Shown: positions 42,579 through 51,170, numbered from the stretch's first letter. The stretch is DNA of 58,771 nucleotides from Chryseobacterium gleum (GCA_943326825.2 CALPUT020000001.1:1-58771); one strand, 5' to 3'. Program-made: numbers and translations. The notes: generated by a model not told the origin, from the letters alone.

Positions 42579-43244
42579 ATGAAAATACACAGAGAAGGTT
42601 ATTTAATTATCACAATTTCAATTGTATTACTTTCAATTATTCATTTGGGTAATCATTTTTTATATCAAAATATTGGTTGGTTGTGGTTATATATATTGTT
42701 AATCATAGGAGAATTAACAATGCTTTATTTGGTTGTTCAGTTTTTTAGAGTACCTAATATAAAATGCGTTTTTGAAGATAACGAAATTATTTGTCCAGCA
42801 GATGGTAAAGTTGTTGTTATTGAAGAGGTTGAAGAAAATGAATATTTTAATGATAAAAGAATTCAGGTATCAATTTTTATGTCTCCATTAAATGTTCACG
42901 CAAATTTCAATCCAATTTCAGGTATTGTAAAGTATGTTAAATATCATAAAGGTTTATTTTTAGTAGCATGGCATCCTAAAAGTAGCACAGATAATGAAAG
43001 GTCAACAGTTGTAATAGAACATTCAAATGGCCAAGAAGTTTTATTTAGACAAGTTGCAGGTGCAGTTGCTAGAAGGATTTGTTATTATATTCAGCCTAAA
43101 CAAGTTGTTAAAACAGGTGATGAATATGGTTTTATTAAATTTGGTTCTAGAATTGATTTGTATTTACCTCTTAATTCTACAATAAATGTTAAAATTGGAG
43201 ATGTTGTTAAAGGAAGAATCACAAAAATTGGTGAATTGATTTAA
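42579..43244 (+). CDS. psd: Phosphatidylserine decarboxylase
   Basis: A 221-residue membrane-associated proenzyme of the short type. The chosen ATG (MKIHREGYLIITI) fits the family; a TTG at 42558 overlapping the cdsA stop would add seven residues. Two hydrophobic segments cover about 9-55. Conserved are CPADGKVVVIEE (about 73-84), MSPLNVHANFNP (about 101-112) and the self-cleavage motif IKFGSRID (about 180-190), where the Ser becomes the pyruvoyl group. It follows cdsA within one operon. Confidence 0.92.
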   Translation: MKIHREGYLIITISIVLLSIIHLGNHFLYQNIGWLWLYILLIIGELTMLYLVVQFFRVPNIKCVFEDNEIICPADGKVVVIEEVEENEYFNDKRIQVSIFMSPLNVHANFNPISGIVKYVKYHKGLFLVAWHPKSSTDNERSTVVIEHSNGQEVLFRQVAGAVARRICYYIQPKQVVKTGDEYGFIKFGSRIDLYLPLNSTINVKIGDVVKGRITKIGELI

Positions 43245-43283
43245 AAAATACTAAATTAGCTAAACAATTAAATTTTGTATACT

Positions 43284-43505
43284 ATGAAAAAGTTTTTTAT
43301 TGCATTATCGTTAATGTTATTTGTTGGTTCTATGTCAGCTACTGCTTTTGCTGCTTCAACTGGAACTTCTAATGAATTAGTAAAACATGACGATAAGAAA
43401 AAGAAAAAGAAAAAAGGAGCATGTGCCGAAGGTGAGAAATCTTGTTCAAAAAAAGAAGGAGAGAAAAAAGCTTGTTGCTCACATGGATCAACTGAGAAAA
43501 AATAA
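43284..43505 (+). CDS. Small secreted Lys/Cys-rich protein
   Basis: A 73-residue protein from the ATG at 43284 (an in-frame start three codons upstream gives a poorer signal peptide). Signal peptide about 1-24, cleaved near AFA. The mature peptide of about 48 residues is extremely basic (a run of seven Lys) and has four Cys (GACAEGEKSC, then KKACCSHG). The family is not recognised; a metal-binding or disulfide-bonded role is possible but unproven. It is the last gene before a bidirectional terminator. Confidence 0.72.
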   Translation: MKKFFIALSLMLFVGSMSATAFAASTGTSNELVKHDDKKKKKKKGACAEGEKSCSKKEGEKKACCSHGSTEKK

Positions 43506-43530
43506 TTCTGAGTAATTTGAATATAAAAAA

Positions 43531-43554
43531 AATCCGACTTTCACAAGTCGGATT
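43531..43554. terminator. Bidirectional terminator after the Lys/Cys-rich gene
   Basis: Stem AATCCGACTT/AAGTCGGATT with four-base loop, extended by A/T runs on both sides. It separates the small gene from the convergent DUF4197 gene. Confidence 0.88.
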
Positions 43555-43571
43555 TTTTTATGAAATAGATA

Positions 43572-44306
43572 TTATTTAATACTACCAAATACTTTTGCTA
43601 ATAAATCGGTAACTCGTGCAATTGGATCTAGTCGAATTTTATTTTCTTCTTTTTCAACCATCTGAAAAAGACCTTTAATTGCCATTTCAGTTACGTAGGC
43701 ATTTAAATCAGGGTTTATTTTATCTCCTCCTGATATTTTCATTGCTGAATTATATTTATTAATTATTGGATTCCAATAATCAGTCAATTTAACTTTTGAA
43801 ATTGCTTCTTGTACTTTAGGTGAAAATGCTGTAACTAGTTGATAACTAGTGTTATCTTTCAAGTATTTTGTTGCAGCACCATTTCCTCCATTGAGTATTG
43901 CAAAACCATCTTGTAAAGACATATTTGTAATTGCATTTGCAAAAATAGGTAAAGCTTCTTTAGTAGCTTCTTCAGCAGCTCTATTTAGTGTTGTTTCAAA
44001 TTTTTCTACTTGGGAAGTTAATCCCCATTCTAATGCTTTTTGTTTTACTTTCATAGCATCTGCAGGAAAAGGTAATCGAATATCTGAATTTTTCAGAAAT
44101 CCATCACTTACAGATGTTTGAGTAACTGAATTTTTGATTCCAACTTGAAGAGCTTCTTTTAATCCTGAAACTACTTCGTCATTTGTAAGTTGAGGTTTTG
44201 CTGGAGTTGAAGTTGAAATTGTATTTGCAGCTTGTTTTAATTCATCACAAGAAGTAAATAACGCGATTGTTCCTAAAGCGATTATTGGAATAATATTTTT
44301 TTTCAT
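43572..44306 (-). CDS. DUF4197 lipoprotein
   Basis: A 244-residue lipoprotein: signal with lipobox FTSC (Cys about 20). The mature part has the DUF4197 features GLKEALQVGIKNSV (about 49-62), DIRLPFPADAMKVK (about 76-89), ALPIFANAITNMSLQDGFAI (about 118-137) and KLTDYWNPIINKYN (about 174-187). Members are widespread in Gram-negatives; biochemical role unknown. Single-gene unit. Confidence 0.9.
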   Translation of the reverse strand: MKKNIIPIIALGTIALFTSCDELKQAANTISTSTPAKPQLTNDEVVSGLKEALQVGIKNSVTQTSVSDGFLKNSDIRLPFPADAMKVKQKALEWGLTSQVEKFETTLNRAAEEATKEALPIFANAITNMSLQDGFAILNGGNGAATKYLKDNTSYQLVTAFSPKVQEAISKVKLTDYWNPIINKYNSAMKISGGDKINPDLNAYVTEMAIKGLFQMVEKEENKIRLDPIARVTDLLAKVFGSIK

Positions 44307-44742
44307 TTTTGATTATTTTTCATCTAAAATAACAAAACTTATACCAATTATTAAAGTATCAACATTTATTGAATCATTTTTTTATATTTCAATTGAATAA
44401 TGAATTCATTATCAAGAATCAATTGATATTTAGTTTATTGTTTAATTTTATTTATCAATATTGTAGACTACATTTAATTAACTAAAAAAATAGCTAACTA
44501 AAAATTGATTAAGAAAGTAATTTAACTTTTATATGACTGTTATTTAGTATTATACGATAAATAATTTGAGATGATGAAATAAAGATATTCTGTTTGTTTG
44601 TTGAATGTAAAATGTTATTTTGTCATGTTATTTTTTAGAAACAAAATTCTGTTAATAAAATACATCATTGAATAATGATTAATTTGAATTCTACATTCAA
44701 TTTTTTTTTACATTTGCCACGTTTATATTAAACTAATAAGAA
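44307..44742. other. 436-base intergenic region with palindrome and gdhA promoter
   Basis: Very AT-rich spacer between divergent genes. I find no credible ORF. It contains a perfect 16-base palindrome (ATAATGAATTCATTAT, 44397-44412) flanked by CAATTGA and TCAATTG, about 90 bases from the DUF4197 start. The gdhA promoter (TTTG at 44683-44686 and TACATTTG at 44709-44716) is near the other end. Nothing else is recognised. Confidence 0.6.
44683..44716 (+). promoter_or_regulatory. Promoter of gdhA
   Basis: -33 TTTG (44683-44686) and -7 TACATTTG (44709-44716) with a 22-base spacer, leaving a leader of about 20 bases before the ATG at 44743. Confidence 0.72.
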
Positions 44743-46098
44743 ATGTCAAATAAATATCAAGCTCAGATCGATGCATTCATGGAAAAAGTGAAAGCAACTC
44801 ATGGTCACGAGAAAGAATTCATTCAAGCGGTTCACGAAGTTGCTGAAGCAGTAATTCCTGTAATCGAAGAAACACCTAAGTATAAAGCTGCAAAAATTCT
44901 TGATAGAATTGTTGAGCCAGAAAGAACTATTTTATTTAGAGTTCCTTGGTTAGATGACAAAGGTGAAGTTCAAATCAATAGAGGTTACCGTGTTGAGTTT
45001 AATTCTGCAATCGGACCTTATAAAGGTGGTTTACGTTTCCATCCTTCTGTTAATTTATCTATTTTGAAGTTCTTAGGTTTCGAACAAATCTTTAAAAACT
45101 CTTTAACTACTTTACCTATGGGTGGTGGTAAAGGAGGTTCTGATTTTGATCCAAAAGGAAAATCAGATAATGAAGTAATGAAATTTTGTCAATCTTTCAT
45201 GACTGAGTTATCTCGTCATATTGGAGCTGATACGGATGTACCTGCTGGTGATATCGGTGTTGGTGGACGTGAAATTGGTTACATGTTTGGTCAATACAAA
45301 AGAATCCGTAACGAATTTACTGGTGTATTAACTGGTAAAGCTCGTAATTGGGGTGGATCTTTGATTCGTCCAGAAGCTACAGGTTACGGTACTGTATATT
45401 TCGCAAAAGAAATGTTAGCTACTAAGGGAGATTCTTTCCAAGGTAAAGTTGTTGCTGTTTCTGGTTCAGGAAATGTTGCTCAATATGCTTGTGAGAAAGC
45501 AACTCAATTAGGTGCTAAAGTTGTTACTTTGTCAGATTCAGAAGGTTACATCTATGATGAAGCTGGTATCGATGCTGGTAAATTAGCATTTGTTATGGAA
45601 TTGAAAAACGAAAAAAGAGGTCGTATTTCAGAGTACGTTGCAAAATATCCTACAGCTAAATTTGTTGCTGGTAAACGTCCATGGGAAGTGAAAGTTGATA
45701 TTGCATTACCATGTGCTACTCAAAATGAATTAAATGGTGAAGAGGCTAAAGTATTAATCGCAAACGGTGTTATTGCTGTAGCAGAAGGTGCAAATATGCC
45801 ATCTACTCCAGAAGCAATCGAAGCTTTTGATGCTGCAAGAGTGTTATTCTCTCCAGGAAAAGCCTCTAATGCTGGTGGTGTTGCTACTTCAGGTTTAGAA
45901 ATGTCTCAAAATTCTTTACGTTTGTCTTGGACAGCTGAAGAAGTTGACGGAAAATTACATGGAATTATGGTTTCAATTCACGAAGCTTGTGTGAAATACG
46001 GAAAAAGAGAAGATGGAACAGTTGATTACGTTAAAGGTGCAAATATTGCAGGTTTCGTAAAAGTTGCAGATTCTATGATTGATCAAGGTTTAGTATAA
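44743..46098 (+). CDS. gdhA: Glutamate dehydrogenase, NADP-type
   Basis: A 451-residue hexameric enzyme assimilating ammonium into 2-oxoglutarate. Conserved are RGYRVEFNSAIGPYKGGLRF (about 80-99), LPMGGGKGGSDFDPKGKS (about 125-142, catalytic Lys), DTDVPAGDIGVGGREIGYM (about 164-182), the Rossmann AVSGSGNVAQYACEKA (about 243-258) and NAGGVATSGLEMSQN (about 376-390). Size and motif set are those of the NADP-type bacterial enzyme. It has its own promoter and a strong terminator at 46127-46152. Confidence 0.96.
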   Translation: MSNKYQAQIDAFMEKVKATHGHEKEFIQAVHEVAEAVIPVIEETPKYKAAKILDRIVEPERTILFRVPWLDDKGEVQINRGYRVEFNSAIGPYKGGLRFHPSVNLSILKFLGFEQIFKNSLTTLPMGGGKGGSDFDPKGKSDNEVMKFCQSFMTELSRHIGADTDVPAGDIGVGGREIGYMFGQYKRIRNEFTGVLTGKARNWGGSLIRPEATGYGTVYFAKEMLATKGDSFQGKVVAVSGSGNVAQYACEKATQLGAKVVTLSDSEGYIYDEAGIDAGKLAFVMELKNEKRGRISEYVAKYPTAKFVAGKRPWEVKVDIALPCATQNELNGEEAKVLIANGVIAVAEGANMPSTPEAIEAFDAARVLFSPGKASNAGGVATSGLEMSQNSLRLSWTAEEVDGKLHGIMVSIHEACVKYGKREDGTVDYVKGANIAGFVKVADSMIDQGLV

Positions 46099-46126
46099 GC
46101 TTAATCTTAATCTTAATAATATAATG

Positions 46127-46152
46127 AAAGACTGTCAGAAATGGCAGTCTTT
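46127..46152 (+). terminator. Terminator of gdhA
   Basis: Ten-pair stem AAAGACTGTC/GGCAGTCTTT (one G-T pair), six-base loop, followed by T residues. Confidence 0.88.
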
Positions 46153-46190
46153 TTTTTGTGCTAAATTCAAATTGCAAACTACTAAAAGGA

Positions 46191-46220
46191 TTTGTAGACG
46201 AAATAATTTTTTTATATTTG
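46191..46220 (+). promoter_or_regulatory. Promoter of fba
   Basis: -33 TTTG (46191-46194) and -7 TATATTTG (46213-46220), 18-base spacer. It lies within a possible N-terminal extension of the fba ORF (from 46158) and so decides for the ATG at 46248, about 27 bases downstream. Confidence 0.8.
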
Positions 46221-46247
46221 CATCCTAATAGAAATAAAAATTACACT

Positions 46248-47315
46248 ATGCTTCATTCGATTAAACCAGGCGTTGCTTCTGGTGATATGGTTCAAGAGAT
46301 ATTTAGATATGCAAAAGAAAAAGGTTTTGCGTTACCAGCTGTAAATGTTACAGGTTCAAGTACTGTGAATGCAGTATTGGAAACTGCAGCAAAAGTGAAT
46401 TCACCAGTGATTATTCAATTTTCGAATGGTGGAGCTCATTACAATGCTGGTAAAGGTTTGTCAAATGAAGGTGAAAAAGCTGCGATTGCAGGGGCTATTG
46501 CAGGAGCTATTCATGTTCATACTTTAGCTGAAGCTTATGGTGTTCCTGTGATTTTGCATACAGATCATTGTGCGAAGAAATTATTACCTTGGATTGATGG
46601 TTTATTAGATGCAGGTGAGAAATATTTTGCTGAAACAGGTAAACCTTTATATAGTTCACATATGATCGATTTATCTGAAGAGCCAATCGAAGAGAATATT
46701 GAGATTTCTAAAAAGTATTTAGAGCGTATGAGTAAAATCGGTATGACTTTAGAAATTGAATTAGGAATTACAGGTGGTGAAGAAGACGGTGTTGATAATT
46801 CTGATGTAGATAGCTCAAAATTATATACTCAACCTGAAGAAGTTGCTTATGCATATGAAGAATTATCAAAAGTAAGTAGCCGTTTTACAATTGCTGCAGC
46901 ATTTGGTAATGTTCATGGTGTTTATAAGCCAGGTAATGTTAAGTTGACACCAAAGATTTTGAAAAATTCTCAAGAATATGTTCAGAACAAATTTAATACA
47001 GCTGCTAATCCAGTAGATTTTGTTTTTCATGGTGGATCTGGTTCAACTTTGGAAGAAATCAGAGAGGCAATTACCTATGGAGTAATTAAAATGAATTTAG
47101 ATACAGATTTGCAATTTGCTTTTACTGAAGGTGTGAGAGATTATGTTGTGAAAAATGTAGAATATTTGAAAACGCAAATCGGTAATCCTGAAGGTGATGA
47201 TCAACCGAATAAAAAGTATTATGATCCTCGCAAATGGTTACGAGATGGTGAGTTGACTTTCGTAAAACGTTTAGAGAAAGCATTTCAAGATTTGAATAAT
47301 ATTAACACGCTTTAA
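46248..47315 (+). CDS. fba: Fructose-bisphosphate aldolase, class II
   Basis: A 355-residue zinc enzyme of glycolysis and gluconeogenesis. The start at 46248 (MLHSIKPGVASGD) matches the family N terminus and follows the promoter; 30 extra codons upstream are not translated. Motifs: VILHTDHCAKKLLPW (zinc ligand His, about 100-114), DLSEEPIEENIEISKKY, ELGITGGEEDGVD (about 168-180), FGNVHGVYKPGNVKL (about 222-236) and FHGGSGSTLEEI (about 263-274). It may be co-transcribed with accD. Confidence 0.96.
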   Translation: MLHSIKPGVASGDMVQEIFRYAKEKGFALPAVNVTGSSTVNAVLETAAKVNSPVIIQFSNGGAHYNAGKGLSNEGEKAAIAGAIAGAIHVHTLAEAYGVPVILHTDHCAKKLLPWIDGLLDAGEKYFAETGKPLYSSHMIDLSEEPIEENIEISKKYLERMSKIGMTLEIELGITGGEEDGVDNSDVDSSKLYTQPEEVAYAYEELSKVSSRFTIAAAFGNVHGVYKPGNVKLTPKILKNSQEYVQNKFNTAANPVDFVFHGGSGSTLEEIREAITYGVIKMNLDTDLQFAFTEGVRDYVVKNVEYLKTQIGNPEGDDQPNKKYYDPRKWLRDGELTFVKRLEKAFQDLNNINTL

Positions 47316-47353
47316 TTTAGTTTATTATGATAAACGAAAGTAACGACGAAGAT

Positions 47354-48199
47354 ATGAGTTGGTTTAAAAGAAATAAAGAAGGAATTACAACTTCTACAAG
47401 TGAGAAGAAAGAAACTCCAGAAGGTATTTGGCAAAAATGTTCTAACTGTAAAACATTATTTACAGTTGAAGATTTGGTTAAAAATGCTTATGTGTGTGAT
47501 AGATGTTCTCATCACGAAAAAATTGGATCAGAAGAATATTTTAAAATAATATTTGATAAAGGGGAATACAGAGAAATTAATGCTGAATTAACTTCTGGTG
47601 ATCCATTGAATTTTGAGGATACTAAAAAATATGTTGATCGTGTTAAAGCAACTCAAAAAGCAACAGGTTTGACAGATGCTATTAGAACGGTTATCGGGAA
47701 ATTAGATGGTCATGACTTTGTTGTAGCGGCTATGGATTTTTCTTTCATTGGAGGTTCTTTAGGTTCAGTAATGGGGGAAAAAATTGCTAGAGCAATTGAC
47801 GAGGCTATAAAAATTAAAGCACCATTTATGATTATTTCTAAATCAGGTGGAGCTAGGATGATGGAAGCTGGTTTTTCTTTAATGCAAATGGCAAAAGTTT
47901 CAGGTAAATTAGGGCAATTGTCAGAGGCTAAATTACCTTATATTTCATTTTTAACTGATCCAACTACTGGAGGTGTTACTGCTTCTTTTGCAATGTTAGG
48001 TGATTTAAATATTGCAGAGCCAGATGCATTAATTGCTTTTGCTGGTCCAAGAGTTGTGAGAGAAACAATAGGTAGAGATTTACCAGATGGTTTTCAAACT
48101 TCTGAATTTGTTTTAGAACATGGTTTTTTAGATTATATTGTTGAAAGAAATCATTTAAAAGAAATACTTGGTAAGTCGTTGAAATTTTTCAGAAATTAA
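47354..48199 (+). CDS. accD: Acetyl-CoA carboxylase carboxyltransferase subunit beta
   Basis: A 281-residue subunit that moves the carboxyl group from carboxybiotin to acetyl-CoA in fatty-acid synthesis. The chosen ATG gives MSWFKRNKEG, the usual N terminus; an in-frame ATG nine codons upstream (47327) is possible. It has the four-Cys zinc ribbon (CSNC and CDRC, about 29-51), the crotonase core with GSLGSVMGEKIARAIDEAI (about 135-153), SGGARMMEAG and TDPTTGGVTASFAMLGD (about 200-216). It follows fba on the same strand. Biotin ligase birA is about 8 kb upstream. Confidence 0.93.
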   Translation: MSWFKRNKEGITTSTSEKKETPEGIWQKCSNCKTLFTVEDLVKNAYVCDRCSHHEKIGSEEYFKIIFDKGEYREINAELTSGDPLNFEDTKKYVDRVKATQKATGLTDAIRTVIGKLDGHDFVVAAMDFSFIGGSLGSVMGEKIARAIDEAIKIKAPFMIISKSGGARMMEAGFSLMQMAKVSGKLGQLSEAKLPYISFLTDPTTGGVTASFAMLGDLNIAEPDALIAFAGPRVVRETIGRDLPDGFQTSEFVLEHGFLDYIVERNHLKEILGKSLKFFRN

Positions 48200-48218
48200 A
48201 ATAAATCAAACAAACAAG

Positions 48219-48247
48219 TTGATTTATTGAAATAATGAGTATATTTG
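48219..48247 (+). promoter_or_regulatory. Promoter of rpsO
   Basis: -33 TTG (48219-48221) and -7 TATATTTG (48240-48247), 18-base spacer. The 5' leader of about 40 bases begins with a perfect hairpin (GTCGA, loop AAAG, TCGAC at 48252-48265). Confidence 0.78.
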
Positions 48248-48293
48248 CAACGTCGAAAAGTCGACTACATAAAAATCATTAAAAAATATTGGA

Positions 48294-48563
48294 ATGTATT
48301 TAACAACAGAAGTAAAAAAAGAAATCTTCGCTAAACACGGAGGAAACGAAACAAACACAGGTTCATCTGAAGCTCAAATTGCTTTATTTAGCTTTAGAAT
48401 TAACCATTTAACTGGACATTTGAAAAATAATCGTAAAGATTATGGAACTCAAAGAGCACTTCAGTTATTAGTTGGTAAACGTAGAAGTTTATTAGACTAC
48501 TTGAAAAGAAATGATATCGAAAGATACCGTGCTATCGTTAAAGAATTAGGCTTACGTCGTTAA
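48294..48563 (+). CDS. rpsO: 30S ribosomal protein S15
   Basis: An 89-residue protein of normal size with the S15 core: GSSEAQIALFSFRINHLTGH (about 23-42), LKNNRKDYGTQRALQLLVGK (about 43-62) and RRSLLDYLKRNDIERYRAIV (about 63-82). Its own promoter and a terminator precede pnp, an arrangement also seen in other bacteria. Confidence 0.97.
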   Translation: MYLTTEVKKEIFAKHGGNETNTGSSEAQIALFSFRINHLTGHLKNNRKDYGTQRALQLLVGKRRSLLDYLKRNDIERYRAIVKELGLRR

Positions 48564-48591
48564 TTAGCGTTAGTTGGATTTATTGAAGAGG

Positions 48592-48617
48592 GGGCAGTCG
48601 AAGTAGTTCGGTTGCCC
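48592..48617 (+). terminator. Terminator between rpsO and pnp
   Basis: Ten-pair stem GGGCAGTCGA/TCGGTTGCCC (two G-T pairs), six-base loop, then TTCTTATATTTTTT. Confidence 0.82.
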
Positions 48618-48648
48618 TTCTTATATTTTTTACCGACCATTCAGGTCA

Positions 48649-48656
48649 TACATTTG
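48649..48656 (+). promoter_or_regulatory. -7 promoter box of pnp
   Basis: TACATTTG matches TAnnTTTG, 13 bases before the pnp ATG. A short inverted repeat GACC/GGTC lies just upstream (48635-48647). The -33 element is not clear. Confidence 0.5.
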
Positions 48657-48669
48657 AAACAGAGAGAAT

Positions 48670-50814
48670 ATGAAATTAGGAATTAAACAATCGATTGTTA
48701 CAGGAGGGAAAGAAATCTCTGTTGAAACAGGAAAATTGGCAAAACAAGCAGATGGAGCTGTTGTAGTAAGAATGGGTGACACTATGTTACTTGCAACTGT
48801 TGTATCGTCATTAGACGCAAAAGAAGGAGTTGATTTCCTTCCATTAACAGTTGATTACAGAGAGCGTTTCTCAGCAGCTGGGAAAATACCAGGAGGTTTC
48901 CTTCGTCGTGAAGCTCGTCCATCTGATGGAGAAGTTTTAGTTATGCGTTTAGTAGATAGAGCATTACGTCCATTATTTCCTGATGACTACCATGCGGAAG
49001 TACAGGTAATGATTCAATTACTTTCTTACGATGGAATCAATAATCCAGATGTATTAACAGGTTTTGCAGCTTCTGCAGCGATTGCTGTTTCAGATATTCC
49101 TTTCAACGGACCAATGTCTGAAGTTCGAATAGGAAGAGTAGATGGGAAATTCATCATCAATCCAACAATGGAAGAGATGAAGAGTTCTGACATGGACGTA
49201 GTAATTGCTGGTACAGCGAAAGATGTAAACATGTTAGAAGGTGAGATGAAAGAAATTTCTGAAGCTGAAATGGTGGAAGCAATTAAAATAGCTCACGAAG
49301 AAATTAAAAAACAATGTCAATTCCAACTTGATTTTGCTGCTCAAATTCCAACTTCTTCTCCAAAAAGAGTTTATTCTCACGAAACGCACGATGAAGAATT
49401 AAGAACAAGAGTTACTGAATTCTCAATGGAGAAATGTAAAGCAGTAGCTCGTCAAGGATTAGCTTCAAAAGTTACTAGAACTGAATTATTTGATGCAGTT
49501 AAAACTGAATTGAAAGCAACTTTTACAGAAGTAGAATTAGCTGAAAAAGGTGGATTAATTTCTACTTACTTCAGTGATGCTAAGAAAAAAGCAGTTCGTC
49601 ATGTAATGTTACACGAAAAAATACGTTTAGATGGTCGTGCATTTGATCAAATTCGTCCAATCTGGGCTGAAGTTGATTACTTACCAATGGTTCACGGTTC
49701 AGCTGTGTTTACTAGAGGTGAAACACAATCTTTAACTACTTTAACTTTAGGAGGTAAACAAGATGAGCAATTATTAGATGGAGCTACTTTTAGAGGTACA
49801 GAGTCTTTTATGTTACATTATAACTTCCCTCCATTCTCAACTGGTGAGGCACGTCCATTAAGAGGAACTTCAAGAAGAGAAGTTGGTCACGGAAATTTAG
49901 CGTTAAGAGCGTTGAAACAAGTTTTACCAGATAATTATCCTTACACAGTTCGTATTGTTTCTGACATTTTAGAATCTAATGGTTCTTCATCAATGGCGAC
50001 AGTATGTGCTGGAACATTAGCGTTAATGGATGGTGGTGTTCAAATTAAAGCGCCTGTATCAGGTATTGCAATGGGGTTAGTTGCTGATGAAACTGGAGCA
50101 TTCTGTGTGTTATCAGATATCTTAGGTGACGAAGATCACTTAGGAGATATGGATTTCAAAGTAACAGGAACTGCAAAAGGAATCACAGCTTGTCAAATGG
50201 ATATTAAAGTAGACGGATTGTCTTATGAAGTATTAACTCAAGCGTTAAACCAAGCAAGAGCAGGAAGATTACATATTTTAGATAAAATTGTTGAGACGAT
50301 TGCAACTCCAAATCCAGAGTTAAAACCTCAAACTCCAAGAATTGAAATGTTGGTTGTTCCAAATGATATGATTGGTGCTATTATCGGACCTGGAGGAAAA
50401 ATCATTCAAGGAATTCAAAAAGATACTGGAGCTACAATTTCTATTGAAGAATTAGAAACAGGTGAAGGAAAAGTTCTTGTAATGTCAAATGACGGTGCAA
50501 GTATGAAAGCTGCATTGGATAGAATTAAATTAATCGCATTCCCTCCAACTGTTGAAGAAGGTGTTGAATACGAAGGAAAAGTTAAATCTATTCAAGCTTA
50601 CGGATGTTTCGTTGAAATTTTACCAGGAACGGATGGCTTAATTCATATTTCTGAATTTGCTTGGGAAAAATTAGAAAAATTAGATGGTTTAGTAAAAGAA
50701 GGAGATATCGTTCGTTTTAAAGTAGTTGGTAAAGATATCAAAACTAAAAAATGGAAATTATCTCGTAAAGTTTTATTACCAAAACCAGAGAAAAAAGAAG
50801 AAGCGCAAGCTTAA
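48670..50814 (+). CDS. pnp: Polyribonucleotide nucleotidyltransferase (PNPase)
   Basis: A 714-residue 3'-5' phosphorolytic exoribonuclease of RNA turnover. Two RNase PH-like domains (about 10-230 and 310-540) include ETGKLAKQADGAVVVRMGDT, FRGTESFMLHYNFPPFSTGE (about 378-397), RREVGHGNLALRALKQVLP (about 405-423) and GDEDHLGDMDFKVTGTAKGI. They are followed by a KH domain (GAIIGPGGKIIQGIQKDTGA, about 570-589) and an S1 domain (VEYEGKVKSIQAYGCFVEIL and DGLIHISEFAW). All parts are intact. It has its own promoter box and is followed by a hairpin at 50823-50858. Confidence 0.97.
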   Translation: MKLGIKQSIVTGGKEISVETGKLAKQADGAVVVRMGDTMLLATVVSSLDAKEGVDFLPLTVDYRERFSAAGKIPGGFLRREARPSDGEVLVMRLVDRALRPLFPDDYHAEVQVMIQLLSYDGINNPDVLTGFAASAAIAVSDIPFNGPMSEVRIGRVDGKFIINPTMEEMKSSDMDVVIAGTAKDVNMLEGEMKEISEAEMVEAIKIAHEEIKKQCQFQLDFAAQIPTSSPKRVYSHETHDEELRTRVTEFSMEKCKAVARQGLASKVTRTELFDAVKTELKATFTEVELAEKGGLISTYFSDAKKKAVRHVMLHEKIRLDGRAFDQIRPIWAEVDYLPMVHGSAVFTRGETQSLTTLTLGGKQDEQLLDGATFRGTESFMLHYNFPPFSTGEARPLRGTSRREVGHGNLALRALKQVLPDNYPYTVRIVSDILESNGSSSMATVCAGTLALMDGGVQIKAPVSGIAMGLVADETGAFCVLSDILGDEDHLGDMDFKVTGTAKGITACQMDIKVDGLSYEVLTQALNQARAGRLHILDKIVETIATPNPELKPQTPRIEMLVVPNDMIGAIIGPGGKIIQGIQKDTGATISIEELETGEGKVLVMSNDGASMKAALDRIKLIAFPPTVEEGVEYEGKVKSIQAYGCFVEILPGTDGLIHISEFAWEKLEKLDGLVKEGDIVRFKVVGKDIKTKKWKLSRKVLLPKPEKKEEAQA

Positions 50815-50822
50815 AAATAATT

Positions 50823-50858
50823 TAGTAGATTGAAAATTAATTTGTTTTCAATCTACTA
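50823..50858 (+). terminator. Hairpin after pnp
   Basis: Perfect 14-pair stem TAGTAGATTGAAAA/TTTTCAATCTACTA with an eight-base loop. The T tract after it is weak, so termination is likely but not certain. Confidence 0.62.
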
Positions 50859-50872
50859 ATAGTTTAATTTTG
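50841..50872 (+). promoter_or_regulatory. Promoter of the 85-residue protein gene
   Basis: -33 TTTG (50841-50844) and -7 TAATTTTG (50865-50872), 20-base spacer. It overlaps the right arm of the pnp hairpin, and the gene starts at 50888. Confidence 0.72.
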
Positions 50873-50887
50873 TAAAAAATAAAAATT

Positions 50888-51145
50888 ATGGCAAGTAGAA
50901 AGTATATTAAAAAAGCGTTAAACAATATGGTATTTGATATCGTTGAAGAATGTTTTACAATTCAATTATTTGATGAAACTAAAACTGAAAAAACGAATGT
51001 TATCATCAATGAAGCTGCAGATTTTCAAGATGCCGTTTTAGCTGAAATTAGCAAAGCAAAAACAAAACAAGATTTTGCACCAATCAATACTAAAATTGAA
51101 GAGTCAGCTTTAGAATTTATTAATAAATTAAATAGCTTGAATTAA
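50888..51145 (+). CDS. Conserved small protein of unknown function
   Basis: An 85-residue cytoplasmic protein starting MASRKYIKKALNNMVFDIVEE. It has no signal or membrane segment and is predicted alpha-helical with an acidic middle (DETKTEKTNVIINEAADF). The strong promoter before it and terminator after it make it a certain gene, and it resembles a small uncharacterised protein of Bacteroidota that I cannot name. No function is inferred. Confidence 0.82.
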   Translation: MASRKYIKKALNNMVFDIVEECFTIQLFDETKTEKTNVIINEAADFQDAVLAEISKAKTKQDFAPINTKIEESALEFINKLNSLN

Positions 51146-51170
51146 TTTTTATAAATTAATTTAAAATATT

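Noticed and set aside
46158..46247. Longer N terminus for fructose-bisphosphate aldolase
   Set aside because: A consensus promoter (46191-46220) lies inside it, and the family N terminus begins at 46248.
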